Source: Gambelia wislizenii (Eukaryota; Chordata; Lepidosauria; Squamata; Crotaphytidae). From it: a stretch of DNA of 64,000 nt. A program made the position numbers and the translations under genes. The stretch lies in NCBI GenBank assembly GCA_030847615.1, contig JAUMIR010000004.1, forward strand, positions 101,756,001 through 101,820,000, written 5' to 3'. Positions 1-11,621 of the stretch are shown one piece after another (the first letter of the stretch is position 1; the number at the start of each line of letters is the position of its first letter). The notes under the pieces are model-generated. The model was not told the origin of the DNA, ran no database searches, and was given only the letters and a program-made list of their open reading frames with translations.

Positions 1-419
1 GAAGTTTAGATTTCCTGGGACTTAGAACCTCTGCAGGAGTGGGGAAGCCAATTAAGATAATCCTCCCCAGGGGTTTTATGGATCCACATGGTTTCTTGAT
101 GGCTCTTGGGGAGTTTCCTTGGGAGATGATTCTGTCAAAACTATTGTCAACCTTTGGAAAGGGGAAATGGCTGAGAGTTGGGCACAATCACCCCTGAGCA
201 TCCCTTGGAGCCAAACCAACCCCTTTGTTTTCCAGGAAGCTGGCATCAATGAATCAGCATTGGCAGTAAACCTGGAGCAAGTCTGACTGAACACAGACTA
301 TAGGGTCTCTAAAAGCCTACACTGCAATGTGGGCAGCACATAAACAAACACATTCTTTTCTCCCAACGTTGTGTGTGTAAAAGCTAACTAGTGCAGCCAT
401 TTTGAGTGGTTGGGGATAT
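1..419. other. unassigned single-copy-looking sequence
   Basis: I see no recognisable coding exon, RNA gene or repeat end here. The linker part of the L2 LINE that follows may reach into its right edge, but I cannot align it by eye. Confidence 0.4.
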
Positions 420-2470
420 TTTCATACTGGCCCACAAGAAGAGAATCCAGACCACTTGACAGCCCTCTGAGGACAACATGGCCAGCACTTTGTAGGTAAA
501 ATCTCTTGGATTTGCTCTGACTTGAAACTATAATTGGTACAGATCATGTGGATGTAACTTTGGTTCTGCTTGTCCAGAGGTAATGGATACTTTTCAATTT
601 GTGCTACCTGAAGACTGGACATGATTCTGGAGAGATGACAGCTAGCACATGTGTGTCAAACCCTTGCCTTTTCTGGATCATTAAAAAAAAAAGCCAGAGG
701 CTGTCTGAGTGGGTCAAGGGAGCAGTCAGTGCCTTGTTAAAATGAGGCAGAGTTCCGTCATGGATAAAGGAGGCAGTTGTAAGACCACTGCTGAAAAAGC
801 CCTCCCTGGATCCTACCATATTAGATAATTACCAGCCAGTGTCCAGCATTCCATTTTTTGGACAAGATACTGGAGAGTGCGGTGGCCACTCAGCTTCAGG
901 GATTTCTGAATAGACTAAGGACTTGATCAGATGTGTTAAAAAAATGCATCAGAAGAATGCAATGAAAACACAAAAATTATCAGATGACATCATTCTTCAG
1001 CTGTTTCAGGGGTGTGACATGCGTGTGAATAAGGTGTCACTTTTATTGGCAGCTTAGCCCATCAATAAAAAAGGGATGCCTTATTTATGCCCACGCTATG
1101 CCCACGGAACGGCTGAGGACATGGGCATCTGATAATGTCACCCTTTCTGTTATCCTCCTGTCCTTCTGATATGATTTGGGACGTGGTTTTGTGCCATGTT
1201 TCCTTGCATCTGATATAGTTCTAAATAGTATCTAGATCCATTTTAGTCTGGTTTCAGGCCAGTCTATAGGACTGAGACATCTTTGCTTGCTTTGGTGGAT
1301 GATTTATGCTGCAAACTGGATAGGGGAGTGTACCCCTGTTAGTTTTTCTGGATGCCTCAGTGCCTTTCAGTACCATTGACCATGGCATCCTTCTGGGCCA
1401 TGCTGGGATGGGACTTGGAGGCACTATTTTATATTGGCTTTATTACTTTCTGGAGGGGGTGAACCCAGAATGTGTTGTTTGAGGATTTGTGCTTCATCCC
1501 TTATTTGTTGGCCTGTAAGGTTCAGTTTTGTCCCCCATGCAATTTAATATATGCATAAAACTGCTGGGAGAGGTTGTCTGGAGTTTTGGAGTCTGGTGCT
1601 ATCAGTATGCAGATGACACCCAGCTGTACTACTCCCTTTCACCTCAATCCAAGGAAGCTGTCCCAGTGCCTGCCATCAGTAATGGACTGGCTGAGGGTGA
1701 ACAAGTTAAAATGTAATGCAGACAAGACAGAGATGCTCCTAGTCTGTTGAAGGGCAGCTCAGGGAATAGGAATTCAGCCTTGTTTTGGAGAAGGTTATAG
1801 TCATCCTGAAAACACAGGTTTGTGGCTTGGATACACTCCTGGATTCGACCCTGCAGCCTGGAAGCTCATTAGCGGCCAGGAGTGCATTTAAGGCTAGTGT
1901 ACCAGCTTTCCACAATTAAGGCTAGTGTACCAGTTGCACCCATTCCTAGAGATGGCAGACTGGCCAGGGTGACACATGATTTCATGACATCCTGTTAGGA
2001 TTACTGTAATGTGCTCTAGGCAGGGCTCTATTTGAAGAGTGTTCAGAAATTTTAGCTGGTCCAAAGAGCTGCAGCCCAATTGTTAACTGGGGCTCATTGC
2101 AAGCCTGATTGTTGCAACAACTCCACTGGCTGCTAGTTTGTTTCTGGCACAATTCAAAGTGCTGATTATGAACTATAAAGCCCCATAAAGCTCAGGCCCA
2201 GGTTATCTGAAGGACTAAATTCTCCCATAAAAGCCTCCTCAAGCTTTGAGATCTTGGGAATTAGCCTTTCTGTCTGTCCCACAAACCTTACAGGTACATC
2301 TGGTGGGAACCTAGGGGAGGGCCTTTTTGGTGGCTGCTCCCATGTTCTGGAACTACCTTCCTAGAGAAGTTTAGACTGGTAGCCTCCATGTCATCCTTCT
2401 GTATGCAGGTGAAGATCTCTTTTTGACAGACTTTTGAAAACTGATTGATCATGGGGAAAAGAGCATTTCA
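420..2470 (+). mobile_element. old degraded L2-clade LINE, RT to 3' end, split by a MITE
   Basis: This is the remnant of an L2-type non-LTR retrotransposon. Positions 690-915 align with the linker and early RT region of the much better preserved L2 at 45.4-45.7 kb: both have the stretch corresponding to 'LLKKPSLDP', followed by the block that pairs with 'FLSKVIKRAVASQLQ'. The copy resumes at 1225. Around 1595-1625 it still reads YQYADDTQLYYS, the catalytic YADD motif of reverse transcriptase, and then the C-terminal and 3' region up to about 2470. Many stops and frameshifts show it is dead, and it is clearly older than the 44-47 kb copy. A 303-bp MITE interrupts it. The 5' limit is approximate. 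Confidence 0.8.
919..1221. mobile_element. 303-bp MITE, TIR GGACTTGATCAGATG, TSD TAA
   Basis: The element starts GGACTTGATCAGATG and ends CATCTGATATAGTTC, an imperfect terminal inverted repeat. TAA lies on both sides (916-918 and 1222-1224). The surrounding L2 LINE continues across the gap, so this is a clean insertion with a 3-bp duplication. A second, inner pair of inverted TTATCAGATG motifs occurs near 978 and 1127. It has no coding capacity. The TIR resembles the GGACTTTATCAGAC family elsewhere in the window. A 3-bp TAA duplication suggests a PIF/Harbinger-type transposase; that assignment is inference. Confidence 0.75.
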
Positions 2471-2797
2471 GACTATACTGTACTATTTGTCATTTTTGTT
2501 TTGATAGCCCTGTTGGCTAACACTCAAAGAATTCCTAGTTTGCTGTGAGTGAACTAGGATGAGGGGAAAAACAGCTATCCTATTAATGCTATTTAAACTA
2601 AGAATGCATGTTTTTGTGTTCTTCTTTTTCACAAGAAAGAACAAATAATTTCTCAAGTATTCTCCCTCTTGGATGGGAACATGAAGATTGTGATGAAGTT
2701 TCCAATTGCTGTTTGTGCTTAAAGATATATTAATCTGTGGAGATTTTTTTCCTGTGCAGAAGCACATTTCTGTGTGTAAACATACTTTCTTCCCAGA
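2471..2797. other. unassigned AT-rich sequence
   Basis: Nothing recognisable. The frames here are short and show no familiar domain. Confidence 0.4.
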
Positions 2798-3235
2798 CGT
2801 TGTTGTTAACTGCCATTAAATCGATTTCAGCTCATGAAGTCCTACGAATGAGAGATCTCCAGGTCATTGTGTTATCAACAGCCCTGCTCAGGTCTTGCAG
2901 ACTCAGGGCCGTGGCTTCCATGAGTCAGTCTACCCATTTGTAATGTGGTCTTCCTCTTTTCCTACTGCCTTCTGCCTTGGCAAGCATCATTGTCTTTTCA
3001 AATGAGTCATGTCTTCTCATGGTATGTCCAAAGTATGACAGTCTCAGCTTAGTCACCTTGGCTTCTAGGGAGGGTTCAGGTTTGATTTGCTCTACCAACC
3101 ATTAATTTGTCTTTTGAGCAGTCTGTGGTATCCAGAAAATTCTCATCCAGAACTACATTTTTCTTCCTACCAGTTTTCTTCACTTTCTACATTACACAAC
3201 CATACATAGAAACTGGAAATATGTGCAGAAAACAT
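2798..3235 (-). mobile_element. RTE/BovB-like LINE, C-terminal coding end and 3' tail
   Basis: Read on the minus strand, 3110-2940 encodes KLRLSYFGHTMRRHDS followed by a basic stretch with RKRGRP. This is the characteristic C-terminal end of RTE/BovB-type ORFs. Just upstream, around 3180-3230, a YGC-like block precedes it. Toward 2798 the sequence runs into the family's 3' untranslated region and finishes near GTTGTTGTTAACTGCC. A stop codon interrupts the frame, so it is a dead 5'-truncated copy. The clade name rests on memory of family motifs, not on a search. A second 3' tail copy lies at 32461-32665. Confidence 0.65.
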
Positions 3236-3724
3236 ATTTCAGTGCCAAACAGCCCTGTGTATTCCTGTGAAGATGAATCCTTCCCAAAGTGCAAAGAACC
3301 TCATGGCTGCCTATACTCTTCCCAATGGGGTCTCCCAAGCACAAGTAAATACCTTTCTCAGCCAAGAAATGAAGAGCAAATGGATCTTCTATCCATTCCT
3401 AATTCAAACATCTTCACATTTTGCCATGTGGTTCTTCAGCCAAAAAATCCACACAACAGTACAAATAATTCTAAAAATAAGAGTTCAAAAAGCAGTAGAA
3501 GAAGAAAAATATATTGCAAATATATATAGCATACAAAATTGCATACAAAAATGTGCATGTAAATAATAAATAAATACTGTACATAGGCAAAATATGAATG
3601 TACATTTGTCCCTATGAAGGCAAACAGTAGCCATGTTGGTTCAGTAATTCTGGGAGCTGTAGCCCTAAAAAAGTAAAAAAATAAAAAATAAAATTATTCC
3701 AAGCTTTCTATGGTATAGACTAGC
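3236..3724. other. unassigned, A-rich toward the right
   Basis: Two overlapping open frames of about 100-140 codons cross this stretch, but neither resembles a known protein and one begins antisense to the LINE. Positions 3640-3700 contain a short 'ctgggagctgtag' fragment that resembles the hAT MITE family, followed by an A-rich run. Confidence 0.35.
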
Positions 3725-3898
3725 TTGCCAGAGTGAAAAATGGAGACAGCTATCTGTAATGGTTATGCAGATGAGGGAATTTCAGCTGGGATTGCTTGTT
3801 ACCTGGTTGCATGACAAGCAACACCCGTTAAAACCAGCTCTTCTACAGAGCTATTAAAGGTAGAGAAGCTGTCTCCAATTTTCACTTTAGTTGCCCTA
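3725..3898. mobile_element. about 170-bp fold-back MITE
   Basis: The left end reads GAGTGAAAAATGGAGACAGCT and the right end is its near reverse complement (AGCTGTCTCCAATTTTCACT), so the unit can fold into a long hairpin. There is no coding potential. The ends are imperfect beyond about 25 bases, so I cannot define a target duplication or superfamily. Confidence 0.55.
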
Positions 3899-4480
3899 CA
3901 ACAGATTCAGAGAGAAAAATGACGACCGCATAGGAGCTGAGGAGTCTTTACACATATCAACACCATGGATATGAATGGAAAGAATATTAGAAAATATTTG
4001 AATGTTGGGAAATCCTGACAAGGAAAATCCTAGACTGATGAGAATCTTCGCAGTTTGAGATGTACTCTGTGCAAAATTTGCATTTTTTGAGAGAAAACAG
4101 CATTTTCTGGGCAGAAAACAATTATTTCTGAAACACTCTTTTCTACACAAAAAGTGCATTTTGTGCAGAATAAGTCCCCAACTACAGCATTTTCTGATGG
4201 GAAAGAACACTTTCTGCACAGAAAATAGTATTCCTGTACATTTTTTGTGAAGAAATATTGATTTATGCACAGAACATTTGTTTCTTGCACAGAAATTATT
4301 ATTTTTTTGTGTGCAAAAATATCACATTTGAATTTTGCACAGAATAAGTCCCAAACTGTGAATAGTCTTTGAAAACTGCCATTTTCAAAGACTTTCTTGC
4401 AGTGGGAACAAAATTGCTAAAATAACTTGTTGCTTCCTTTGAGAATACAGTTTGGGAAGATCACATCCCTAATATGTACA
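3899..4480. repeat. dispersed element built of degenerate TTTTCTGNGCAGAAAA subrepeats
   Basis: Between about 4080 and 4330 a roughly 30-35-bp unit recurs several times. Each unit is centred on an inverted TTTTCTG/CAGAAA motif, with 'gcacagaa' and 'gtgcagaa' variants. The right flank runs through 'cattttcaaagactttcttgcag' to 'acatccctaatatg'. A second copy lies at 49160-49495 with the same order of parts, so this is a transposable or satellite-derived unit and not a chance repeat. Cysteine-rich open frames on the minus strand are by-products of the subrepeat. Confidence 0.6.
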
Positions 4481-5410
4481 TGAATGTGGCATAAAGAGGA
4501 AAGAATGAAGCAAAATAATAGAATAGGTTAAGATTCAGGAGGTCAATAAATGCACCATGAAGATGAATTGTGACTTCAGTTATGGTGAACTACCAGTGGC
4601 TCAAGCTCCTGTGTTAACTTCTCCTTCAATTTGTGAAATACATTTCCTTCATTGCATGGCATCAGAAACAAATAAAATATTTTTTTGATATGAAAAACAC
4701 TCCATGTTTTTGTTTTCCTTCCATATAAACCAAAAACACATGGTAGAAAAGAAGATTGAAAATGGGAGAACATATTGGAAACATATTGCTGCCTCTGGCT
4801 GAGTACCCTTACAAACAAGCAATCAAATACTTGCATCTTCGTGCATTCATGCCACCACCCCTTGCTCCCTTACAAACTAGTAATTTGATGTATTGGGGGG
4901 GTGTTTTTATAATGAGGCAGAAATACATGTTGTCATGGTTTATGCCATGGCCAATGCCTTAAGAAATGGACAAAATCCTAAACAAAGTATGGAGAGTTCT
5001 GAAAAGGTCTTGCCAAACAGAGTAAGTATGCATGAATATGACAGGAAAAGTTCACAGAGAGAGTGAGTACAAAGTGATGCACTTGGCAGAGGATATGTTA
5101 CTCTAAGTATGAGTGGTACCAACCCCTGAAATGTAAGTGATGCCCCCTCTGCATTACTCACAGTGACTCCCCCAGGACAACCTTAAACCAATTTGTTTGC
5201 AAAGTCGAATTTGATTTTTGGGTCAACACTTCCCTTCTTTTTTATGTTCAGTCAGAGTGTTTCAGACTGATTTCATGCATAAGCAAAAGGAGCGGAGATT
5301 TGATTTTGGCCACTCTATGCAAAACAAGTATGTAACAGTTTTATAACAGGACTAGAAGAGAGTTCCTAAAATGAGTAGTTTTTCTTGATGTGTTCTTAAT
5401 TATGTTCTTA
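4481..5410. other. unassigned AT-rich sequence
   Basis: No gene or recognisable repeat. A short G-run at about 4897-4903 is the only low-complexity feature. Confidence 0.4.
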
Positions 5411-5921
5411 GGCTTCAACTATATGGGCAGAATATGCTGGCTCTGCATGGTGTATACTGGCCCCAGATCAGGCCCTTTGCTCCCCTGTTACTGGCATGAA
5501 ATGGGATGGAGTCCAGACCGGCACACCAGCCCATATTGCAGCCGCTGCCACTGCCTTCTGCATCATACTCTACGAAGCCAGGAAGCAGCCCTGTAGCACA
5601 TAAGCAAGGCCCCCTGCATGTGATCTGCCTTGGGTCACATGCTGTGGGCCTCCCTCCTGGCTGCAGAGAGTGTGATGCAGATGGCAGCTGCCCTGCAGCA
5701 GTTCTGCATGGTGCGATCCATTTCTTCCTCAATTAAGCAGTTTTCCCCCAAGTATTTTGCCATAACAGCTTAATGGGCTTTACCCCATCTTCCCCCTGTC
5801 TTTGCCCCAGGGGTTGCAAGGACTCCCTGGGGGCAAAATGGAGCAAAAGCCCTGTGTTCTTTGGACTGCATGGCTCTAATGCGGAGGCAATATGGGGTAA
5901 ATTGCCCATCTGGACAAGCCC
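5411..5921. mobile_element. MITE of the GGGCTTGTCTAGATGGGC family
   Basis: The right end reads GCCCATCTGGACAAGCCC, and the left end GGCTTCAACTATATGGGC is its diverged reverse complement. The interior is GC-richer than the surroundings and contains 'cagccgctgccactgcc'-type stretches shared with the copies at 9.8-10.3 kb and 52.4-52.7 kb. Open frames of 70-105 codons on both strands are artefacts of this base composition. The flanks (CTTA left, CTTTA right) fit a short duplication of about 3 bp but are not exact. Confidence 0.6.
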
Positions 5922-6009
5922 TTTATCTGTCGTTTCCTGTCTCAATTGTGTAGGATGGTACAGTAAAATGATCAAACAATAACATTCCACATAAGTAAAG
6001 GCTAAAAAC

Positions 6010-7655
6010 CTTTAATTAGATCTATTATGTATAAAATAAAGAATTGTGAAAAACTAAATTTATCTTTTTTGGGAAGAATTGCCATGTGTAAGATGAACAT
6101 TCTGCCTAAGTTAAGTTATCACTTTCAAACAATACCTCTAAACATTCCACAATGCATGATATTGTCATGGCAAAAGCCAATTATGGACTTTATCAACAGG
6201 CATAAACACCCAGAGTCTTGAAAAAAAGTATTATTTCAAAATACAAAGGAAGGAGGATAGGAACTTCCTTGTACAAAATCATACTACAAAGTATTCCAAT
6301 TAAGACAAATTGTAAGATACAGAATCTCAATGTGGCTACTTGGTTTTTATTAGAAATAGATGATCAACATCCTGATTGGGTCAATGGGCTGCCATTTGTA
6401 ACTATTAAACCTAAAAACCTTGCAAAGTTTAAACCCACCCACCCCTTTTTTGAAAATGTATTTCAAATAAGGCAAAGTGGCAAAAATGTTTAATCCCACC
6501 ATTATCACCATTGCTACCTTCTAATGCCACCCTCTATTTGTTGAAAGAGACAAATTTTCTCAATTTAAAAATGGAGAAACCATAAACTTACATTGTTTCA
6601 AGATTTATTTATAGGACAACAGCAAAAGACAGGGGCTCAGATAAAACAACAACTGGAAACTGTCTTTGATTCAAGGTTTCAGATTCACCATGTTTTACAT
6701 TTTATATCCCATCCTGAAGTAAAGCTTATATTGAATGGGTCATTAACTAAATTTGAGTCTCTGGTATTTCAAAGCAACTCTGGATCTGCTGTATAAACAT
6801 CTAAACCTACTCTGTCTTGATTGGCAATACTTGTGGTAATCTAAGGGGTTCAAAACTAGTCTGGGAAATTTATGGGAGGTCTATGGTTGATAGAAGATAA
6901 TTTATGATCCTCATTATGGAAAGTCTCAGCATTAAAATCAATTTCACCTAATATATGTGAATGATGTTTTTAAATGATTTATTGATGGTATAGTATCTGA
7001 CTGAAATTCATTTCTATAAATCAGCAAATATCTGCCAATATCTGTACTTTTTTTCACATGTGGTGGTGTCCAAAAGTCCAAAGATTTTGGGTGGCAATAT
7101 TCAATGCAATAGAAAAAACAACAAGTCAAAAAAAAATTACACTTTCACCAGCATTGGTTTATAGAAGAAAACAAAAATCTTATTCGTAAAAAAACCTAAG
7201 ATAATTTTTTGTACAGCAGCTCATATGGTGGTTGCTCAAAAATGGGAAGTTGTACACAATTTCACTTTGAACTTTTGGTATGAGAAGTCATGGTGTCTTG
7301 CTCTCATGGAAGAACTGACACAACAGGTTCACGACTCAAGAAATGAACTCTATGATGATTTCTTTATTAGAGATTGGTTTCCATTTATTTCTTTTATGAA
7401 CAGAAACAGAGGTAATCTAGATCCATCTGGTTCTCATGTTGGTCTTCGGAATGGCATCTTAACGTGAAGGCTACAAAATGAAATGTATATACCGTATGTA
7501 TGCATATGTGTGTATGTCTGTGTGTATATATACACACACAGAGATTTATTATATGTTTTGTTAAGGAATGCTGACAGTCTGTAAATTTTATTGTGTTCTG
7601 TTGAATTTGTAGTTATATTTCTTTCAATAAAATAAATTTTAAAAGTAAAGGAAAA
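6010..7655 (+). mobile_element. 5'-truncated L1-clade LINE, ORF2 C-terminal third and 3' UTR
   Basis: The plus strand encodes LNLSFLGRIAMCKMNILPK at about 6050-6110. This is the post-RT segment of L1 ORF2, and the same block (LSLLGQVSVIKMNILPR) occurs in the L1 at 17.5-20.9 kb. Decayed frames continue to about 7467, where FFIRDWFPFISFM matches the end of L1 ORF2. A 3' UTR with TG/CA microsatellites follows, then an A-rich tail at about 7625-7655. Frameshifts and stops mean no product is made. The 5' boundary is approximate and no clear target duplication was found. Confidence 0.75.
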
Positions 7656-8457
7656 AAGAACATGTGTTCTTTAAATTTTAATTTAGAAATTAGAGAACCC
7701 ATTTTGAACAATGGAAAGAGTGATAATCTAGTGAAATTATTTGGGCAGAAAATTTGCAATTAACTCATAGAACTCATTGTTACAGATGAATTGCTGAGCA
7801 TTTAGACTTGGAAAAAAAATAGACAAATCTATGAAAAAGACACTTCTTTTCTATCAGCCTCAAAACCAGCTTGGAAACTTTGCAAGAATAACATTGATAA
7901 CAGGTTGATGGGGACAAGCAACATAAAATGAGATTAATTTCTTCTCATACTGACATTTTCACAATTTCTATGTGCTTATGGTTAACTCTATTTTTAAAAA
8001 TTCTTTATCTAGGAAATCAGTGGGATATATTTTGATTGCTATACGTCCAGGCAGTAATCCTATCTAACATCTCCTGTTGTGGGTAATACATAATAATAAT
8101 TAAAAATTCATGGAACAGTCCTATATTGAGAAGTCAATAAAATTTACTCCTAGGATTAAACCTTTTGAAAGCATTGGTTTTGAACTGAAAAATTAAGGTT
8201 TTTTTTAAAAAATGCTGGCAAATTACATTCTAACCAGCATCACATACAGAAAATTTGCTGTCTAGCTCTTTTGTCAAATGGGTGCTTTCTTCCTCACACA
8301 AATAAAAAAGAGGATAAAATATGCTAATTTGAATAACATTGGAATATTTTGATTTGTATGTATGGGTGCAAATTTAGAAAATTTAGAAAAAAATTACTAC
8401 CCTTTAAACACTTTAGGTGTTAAGCGAGTCTGTATTCCATTGAAACCAATAGAAGTA
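7656..8457. other. unassigned AT-rich sequence
   Basis: About 800 bp of very AT-rich sequence without long frames, terminal repeats or recognisable SINE/LINE motifs. Confidence 0.4.
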
Positions 8458-8693
8458 CAGGTCAACTCCTATATCCACTGATTTGGTATCCACGGTTTCA
8501 CTTATCCATGTCTGGAAAAAAATAGTCATTTCTAGGTTCTCCAATGCAATTCTATGGTCAACTTCCAGTGTTAGTCTCATTGAAAATAATAGGGTTCCCT
8601 ATTATCCATGGTTTCAGGTATCCATGGGAGTGTTTATCTTGGAACATATGCCCCATGGATATAGGTGTGTGTGTATGTGTGTGTGCCAACCTG
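8458..8693. mobile_element. Tigger-like (Tc1/mariner) MITE, TA duplication
   Basis: The element begins CAGGTCAACTCC, ends in a degenerate AACCTG, and is flanked by TA on both sides (8456-8457, 8694-8695). Internally it has the alternating 'tatccacggtttcacttatcc' and 'tatccatggtttcaggtatcc' motifs that are known from Tigger-derived MITEs. A second copy lies at 26695-26915 and shares the core 'caattctatggtcaacttcc'. No transposase is encoded. A TG/TATG microsatellite has expanded near its right end. Confidence 0.7.
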
Positions 8694-9838
8694 TAGCTAG
8701 TCATAGGGTTTACTTTAATTAGGCTGGAGTAAAATTTCACCAGAATAGATTGGGAAGTTTCTGGATTCTAGCAGTAAGGGGAATTCCAAGGATTTAATCC
8801 TTTGGAGTGGGAAATGATCCAAACAAACATTCTATAGAAGTTTCTTTTCAATCCCCCCCCCCCGCAAACATTCTATTTAAGTTTCTTTTCCTCTATTATG
8901 GAGGTGAACTTGTTGGTTTTCTACCTCTTCATTTGGCTCCTTTGATTTTGTTGTTTTTGTTTTACAAAGTGAATGTTTTTTTACCATGAAGGTTGTACAG
9001 TTATCCAGATGTGTGTATGTTACCTTACTTTAAAAGTGGTTGATTTGGAGCCAAAAGGAAAGAGGAAGGGTTAGGAATGTGAAACCTAGTTTCTCATAAC
9101 TTTGTAGAAGGCAGATGTTTCTCTTCTAGTTCCAACTTTCCTTTTCTTTGCATGAAGAAGTTCTTTAAAAACTAAATAAATATCCCTTTGAGAAGAGCAT
9201 GACTTAACAGTGTTTTTCTTTACATTAACTATTTGATGGCTGGGATGCCACAGCTTTGTGCTCCTTCTGACTGTAGGGTTTTTGCAATGACATTCGCTGT
9301 TGTTTATCCACATAGGCCACTATAAAAACAAAAGCGTCAAAATCTCATCAAGACATTTGATAAGGGTGCTATGCTATTATTGCCTAGCTCCCTGAATAAT
9401 GTAAATATGGCTACAAATAATTTCCTTTGTAATTAAGATTCTTGAACAAACCATTTTAATGACAAAGCCAGTTTTCTAAAGATAACAGTGGGTACAGTTT
9501 TATTTGCTGGTGACAGATGACGCTAGATTTGTACTGTGACATGTTTAAAAGAAATGCACCAAGACTGTGTTTGCATGCTTTGTCTCTTTGAGGGAAACTC
9601 TAAACTTTGGTTTCCAATCTTTCTGGAAACCCTTGTCCTTCTTAAGAGAAACACTTGGATTCTGCCCAATGTACAGTTTCATTGTTTTCACTGGAGCACT
9701 GCTAAAGTGATCATCACTTTTAGGTGCTGTTTTGACGTACTCTTAGCTCTGAGTAAGTTCCACTGTACTCAACAAGATATACTTTTGAATAGACATGCAC
9801 AACTACACTGTGAAAATACTGATTTTCACAATGACCTA
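8694..9838. other. unassigned; candidate conserved non-coding stretch near 9300-9560
   Basis: A C-run occurs at about 8853-8866. No gene is evident. Positions about 9330-9560 are free of repeat signatures and carry TAATTA-like and 'taattaagattc' motifs in balanced sequence, which by eye resembles vertebrate conserved non-coding DNA. That is a guess and needs an alignment. Confidence 0.25.
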
Positions 9839-10312
9839 GAGCTTGTCTACATGGGCAATATACTGCATCTTGCACCCAACTTAGAGCCCTACAGCCCTGA
9901 TGGGAAGGCAAGGTAGGGTCCTTTATAACATTTTAAAATAATACCTCTTTTAATCCATTCCTGCTGGGAAGGAATGGATCGGGCCCTGCAAGACTGCAGG
10001 AGTCCATCCCAGCAGGCTGGCCCTTGCTGCAGCTGCTGGTCTCCGTGGCTCTCCCAGAAGGCAGGAAGGAGTCCTGCAGCATGTGACCAAGGCTGGTCAC
10101 ATAAGGGGGGCCTTGGTTACATGTTGCAGGCTGGATTCCTTCCTCCCAAGACAGCAAGGGAGATAGTGGTGGCAGTGGCTGCAGTATTGGGTTGGTGTGC
10201 CTTTCTGGACTCCAGCCCATTTGGAGGAGGTAATGGGGGAACAACGGGCTTGATCTTTGGCCAGGATAAACTGGTGGGGCTGGTGTATCCTGCCTTGTGT
10301 AGATGACAGGGT
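9839..10312. mobile_element. MITE of the GGGCTTGTCTAGATGGGC family
   Basis: The left end GAGCTTGTCTACATGGGC matches the family terminus and is preceded by CTA. The right end (TGTGTAGATGACAGGG) is a worn reverse complement. The interior is GC-rich and internally inverted: paired segments around 'gtgaccaaggc' occur near 10085 and 10120. Open frames on both strands reflect this composition and not genes. The right boundary is approximate. Confidence 0.5.
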
Positions 10313-11329
10313 AGCCAGAAACACAGTTTTCATGCAGCCTCCCAAGGCCTTAAGTGTGGTGTCTGGGTGTTCTCTTCCATCCCTTTCATCAGATCGAGCC
10401 CCTGCCAGTTCTCTGCTGATGCCATAAAGATCTTTCTTTCACCATGGATGCCTCCTGAGGAAAGAGAAACCTGTATCAGTATTGCCCCAGAAGTTGGGAG
10501 AGAGAGTGGACTGTCCGTTCCTACCCAAGCTGGAAAAGGGATTGCTGATTAGGGTTGTCAGGAGTCAGGCTGTTAGCTGAAGTCTCAGGGAATTGCTCTG
10601 CTTTGTCTCCATGCGAGGAGAACACATTTGATCTGGTGGCTTTAGACTGGGCATTCATCAATATCCATTCCCAGCTGACACCTTCAGTGTGAAGCTGTTT
10701 GTATATGTGGTTGTGCTTTTGCATTGTAGGTGTGCCCAAAAGCCAGCAGTGAGGGGAGAGGAATGGAAAAAGAGACAACGGATGCAGGCATTTGGGCTCA
10801 TCATATCCTTTGGAGCAAGGCAGAGAATGGAGAAGCAGTGCCACAACTCATGAGCCTTTTTGTACAAGACCTGGGAGCAGAAGTGCAGTATCTGGAGGGG
10901 GAAAATCTTCCCTAAGAACAGATGCGGGGCCTTCCTCAAGCCCTAACAGCCATGTAGGGGCTGGGAAAACTCCCCATGTTTCATGTGTGCTGGATGTAAG
11001 AACCTGCAGGACGTGAGCTCTAGCAGAAATGGTGGCAACTGCTGCAGCCACTGAACATATTACACAACCTGCTTGGCTATTGAAAATTACTCTGAGTTTC
11101 CATATTGCTGGGTTAGTCTGGTTTTACCCATATTCTGGGTCCTTTGCACTGGTGACTGTTTCCACAACCTGATGAACCAAAAACACTTTCAACTTTCCTC
11201 CATTCCTTTCCTGTTCCACCTCTGTGACATCACATGTCCTCACACCAAGACATAATAAGGACCTGGCCCATGGTCTCAGCTTTTGGCTTTGAAATCCCAG
11301 GGAATGAGAATTTGCTGACCTGTTCTGAT
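10313..11329. other. unassigned, moderately GC-rich
   Basis: Several frames of 60-107 codons overlap on both strands between 10367 and 11051, but none has a recognisable domain or plausible exon structure. I see no repeat ends. Confidence 0.35.
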
Positions 11330-11536
11330 GCCATACTGCAGAAATAATGCAGTTTGACACTGCCATGGCTCAATGCTATGGAATTCTGGCATTTGTTGTT
11401 TTGTGAGTTATTTAGCCTTCTCTGTCAGAGAGCTTTGGTGCAACAGCAAACTACATACCCCAGGATTCCATAAGATAGAGCTGTGATAGTAAAAGCGGTG
11501 TCAAACTGCATTACTTCTTCAGTGTGACAGACTCCG
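11330..11536. mobile_element. MITE with TIR (G)GCTGCATCTACACTGCAG, diverged copy
   Basis: The element is delimited by 'ctgcagaaataatgcagtttgac' and its inverse 'gtcaaactgcattacttcttcag'. The interior has the family hallmark 'atggaattctggcattt' and its inverted partner 'caggattccataag'. Further copies are at 17085-17298 and 61707-61928. It is fully palindromic in design and non-coding. Confidence 0.65.
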
Positions 11537-11621
11537 GGTAACTCTATCTGGAACGTGTATACAGGTGTTTGCACATGTGTACGTGTGTGCATGCGTGTCT
11601 GTGGTACCTTACCTTTGACTT

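Noticed and set aside
3107..3566. Overlapping 140- and 99-codon frames
   Set aside because: The first starts antisense to the LINE fragment, and neither has recognisable motifs.
9933..10345. GC-rich stretch as a CpG island or exon
   Set aside because: It coincides with a MITE interior found elsewhere in the window; the frames on both strands reflect composition.
10521..11051. Cluster of 60-107-codon frames on both strands
   Set aside because: They overlap on both strands with no recognisable product.
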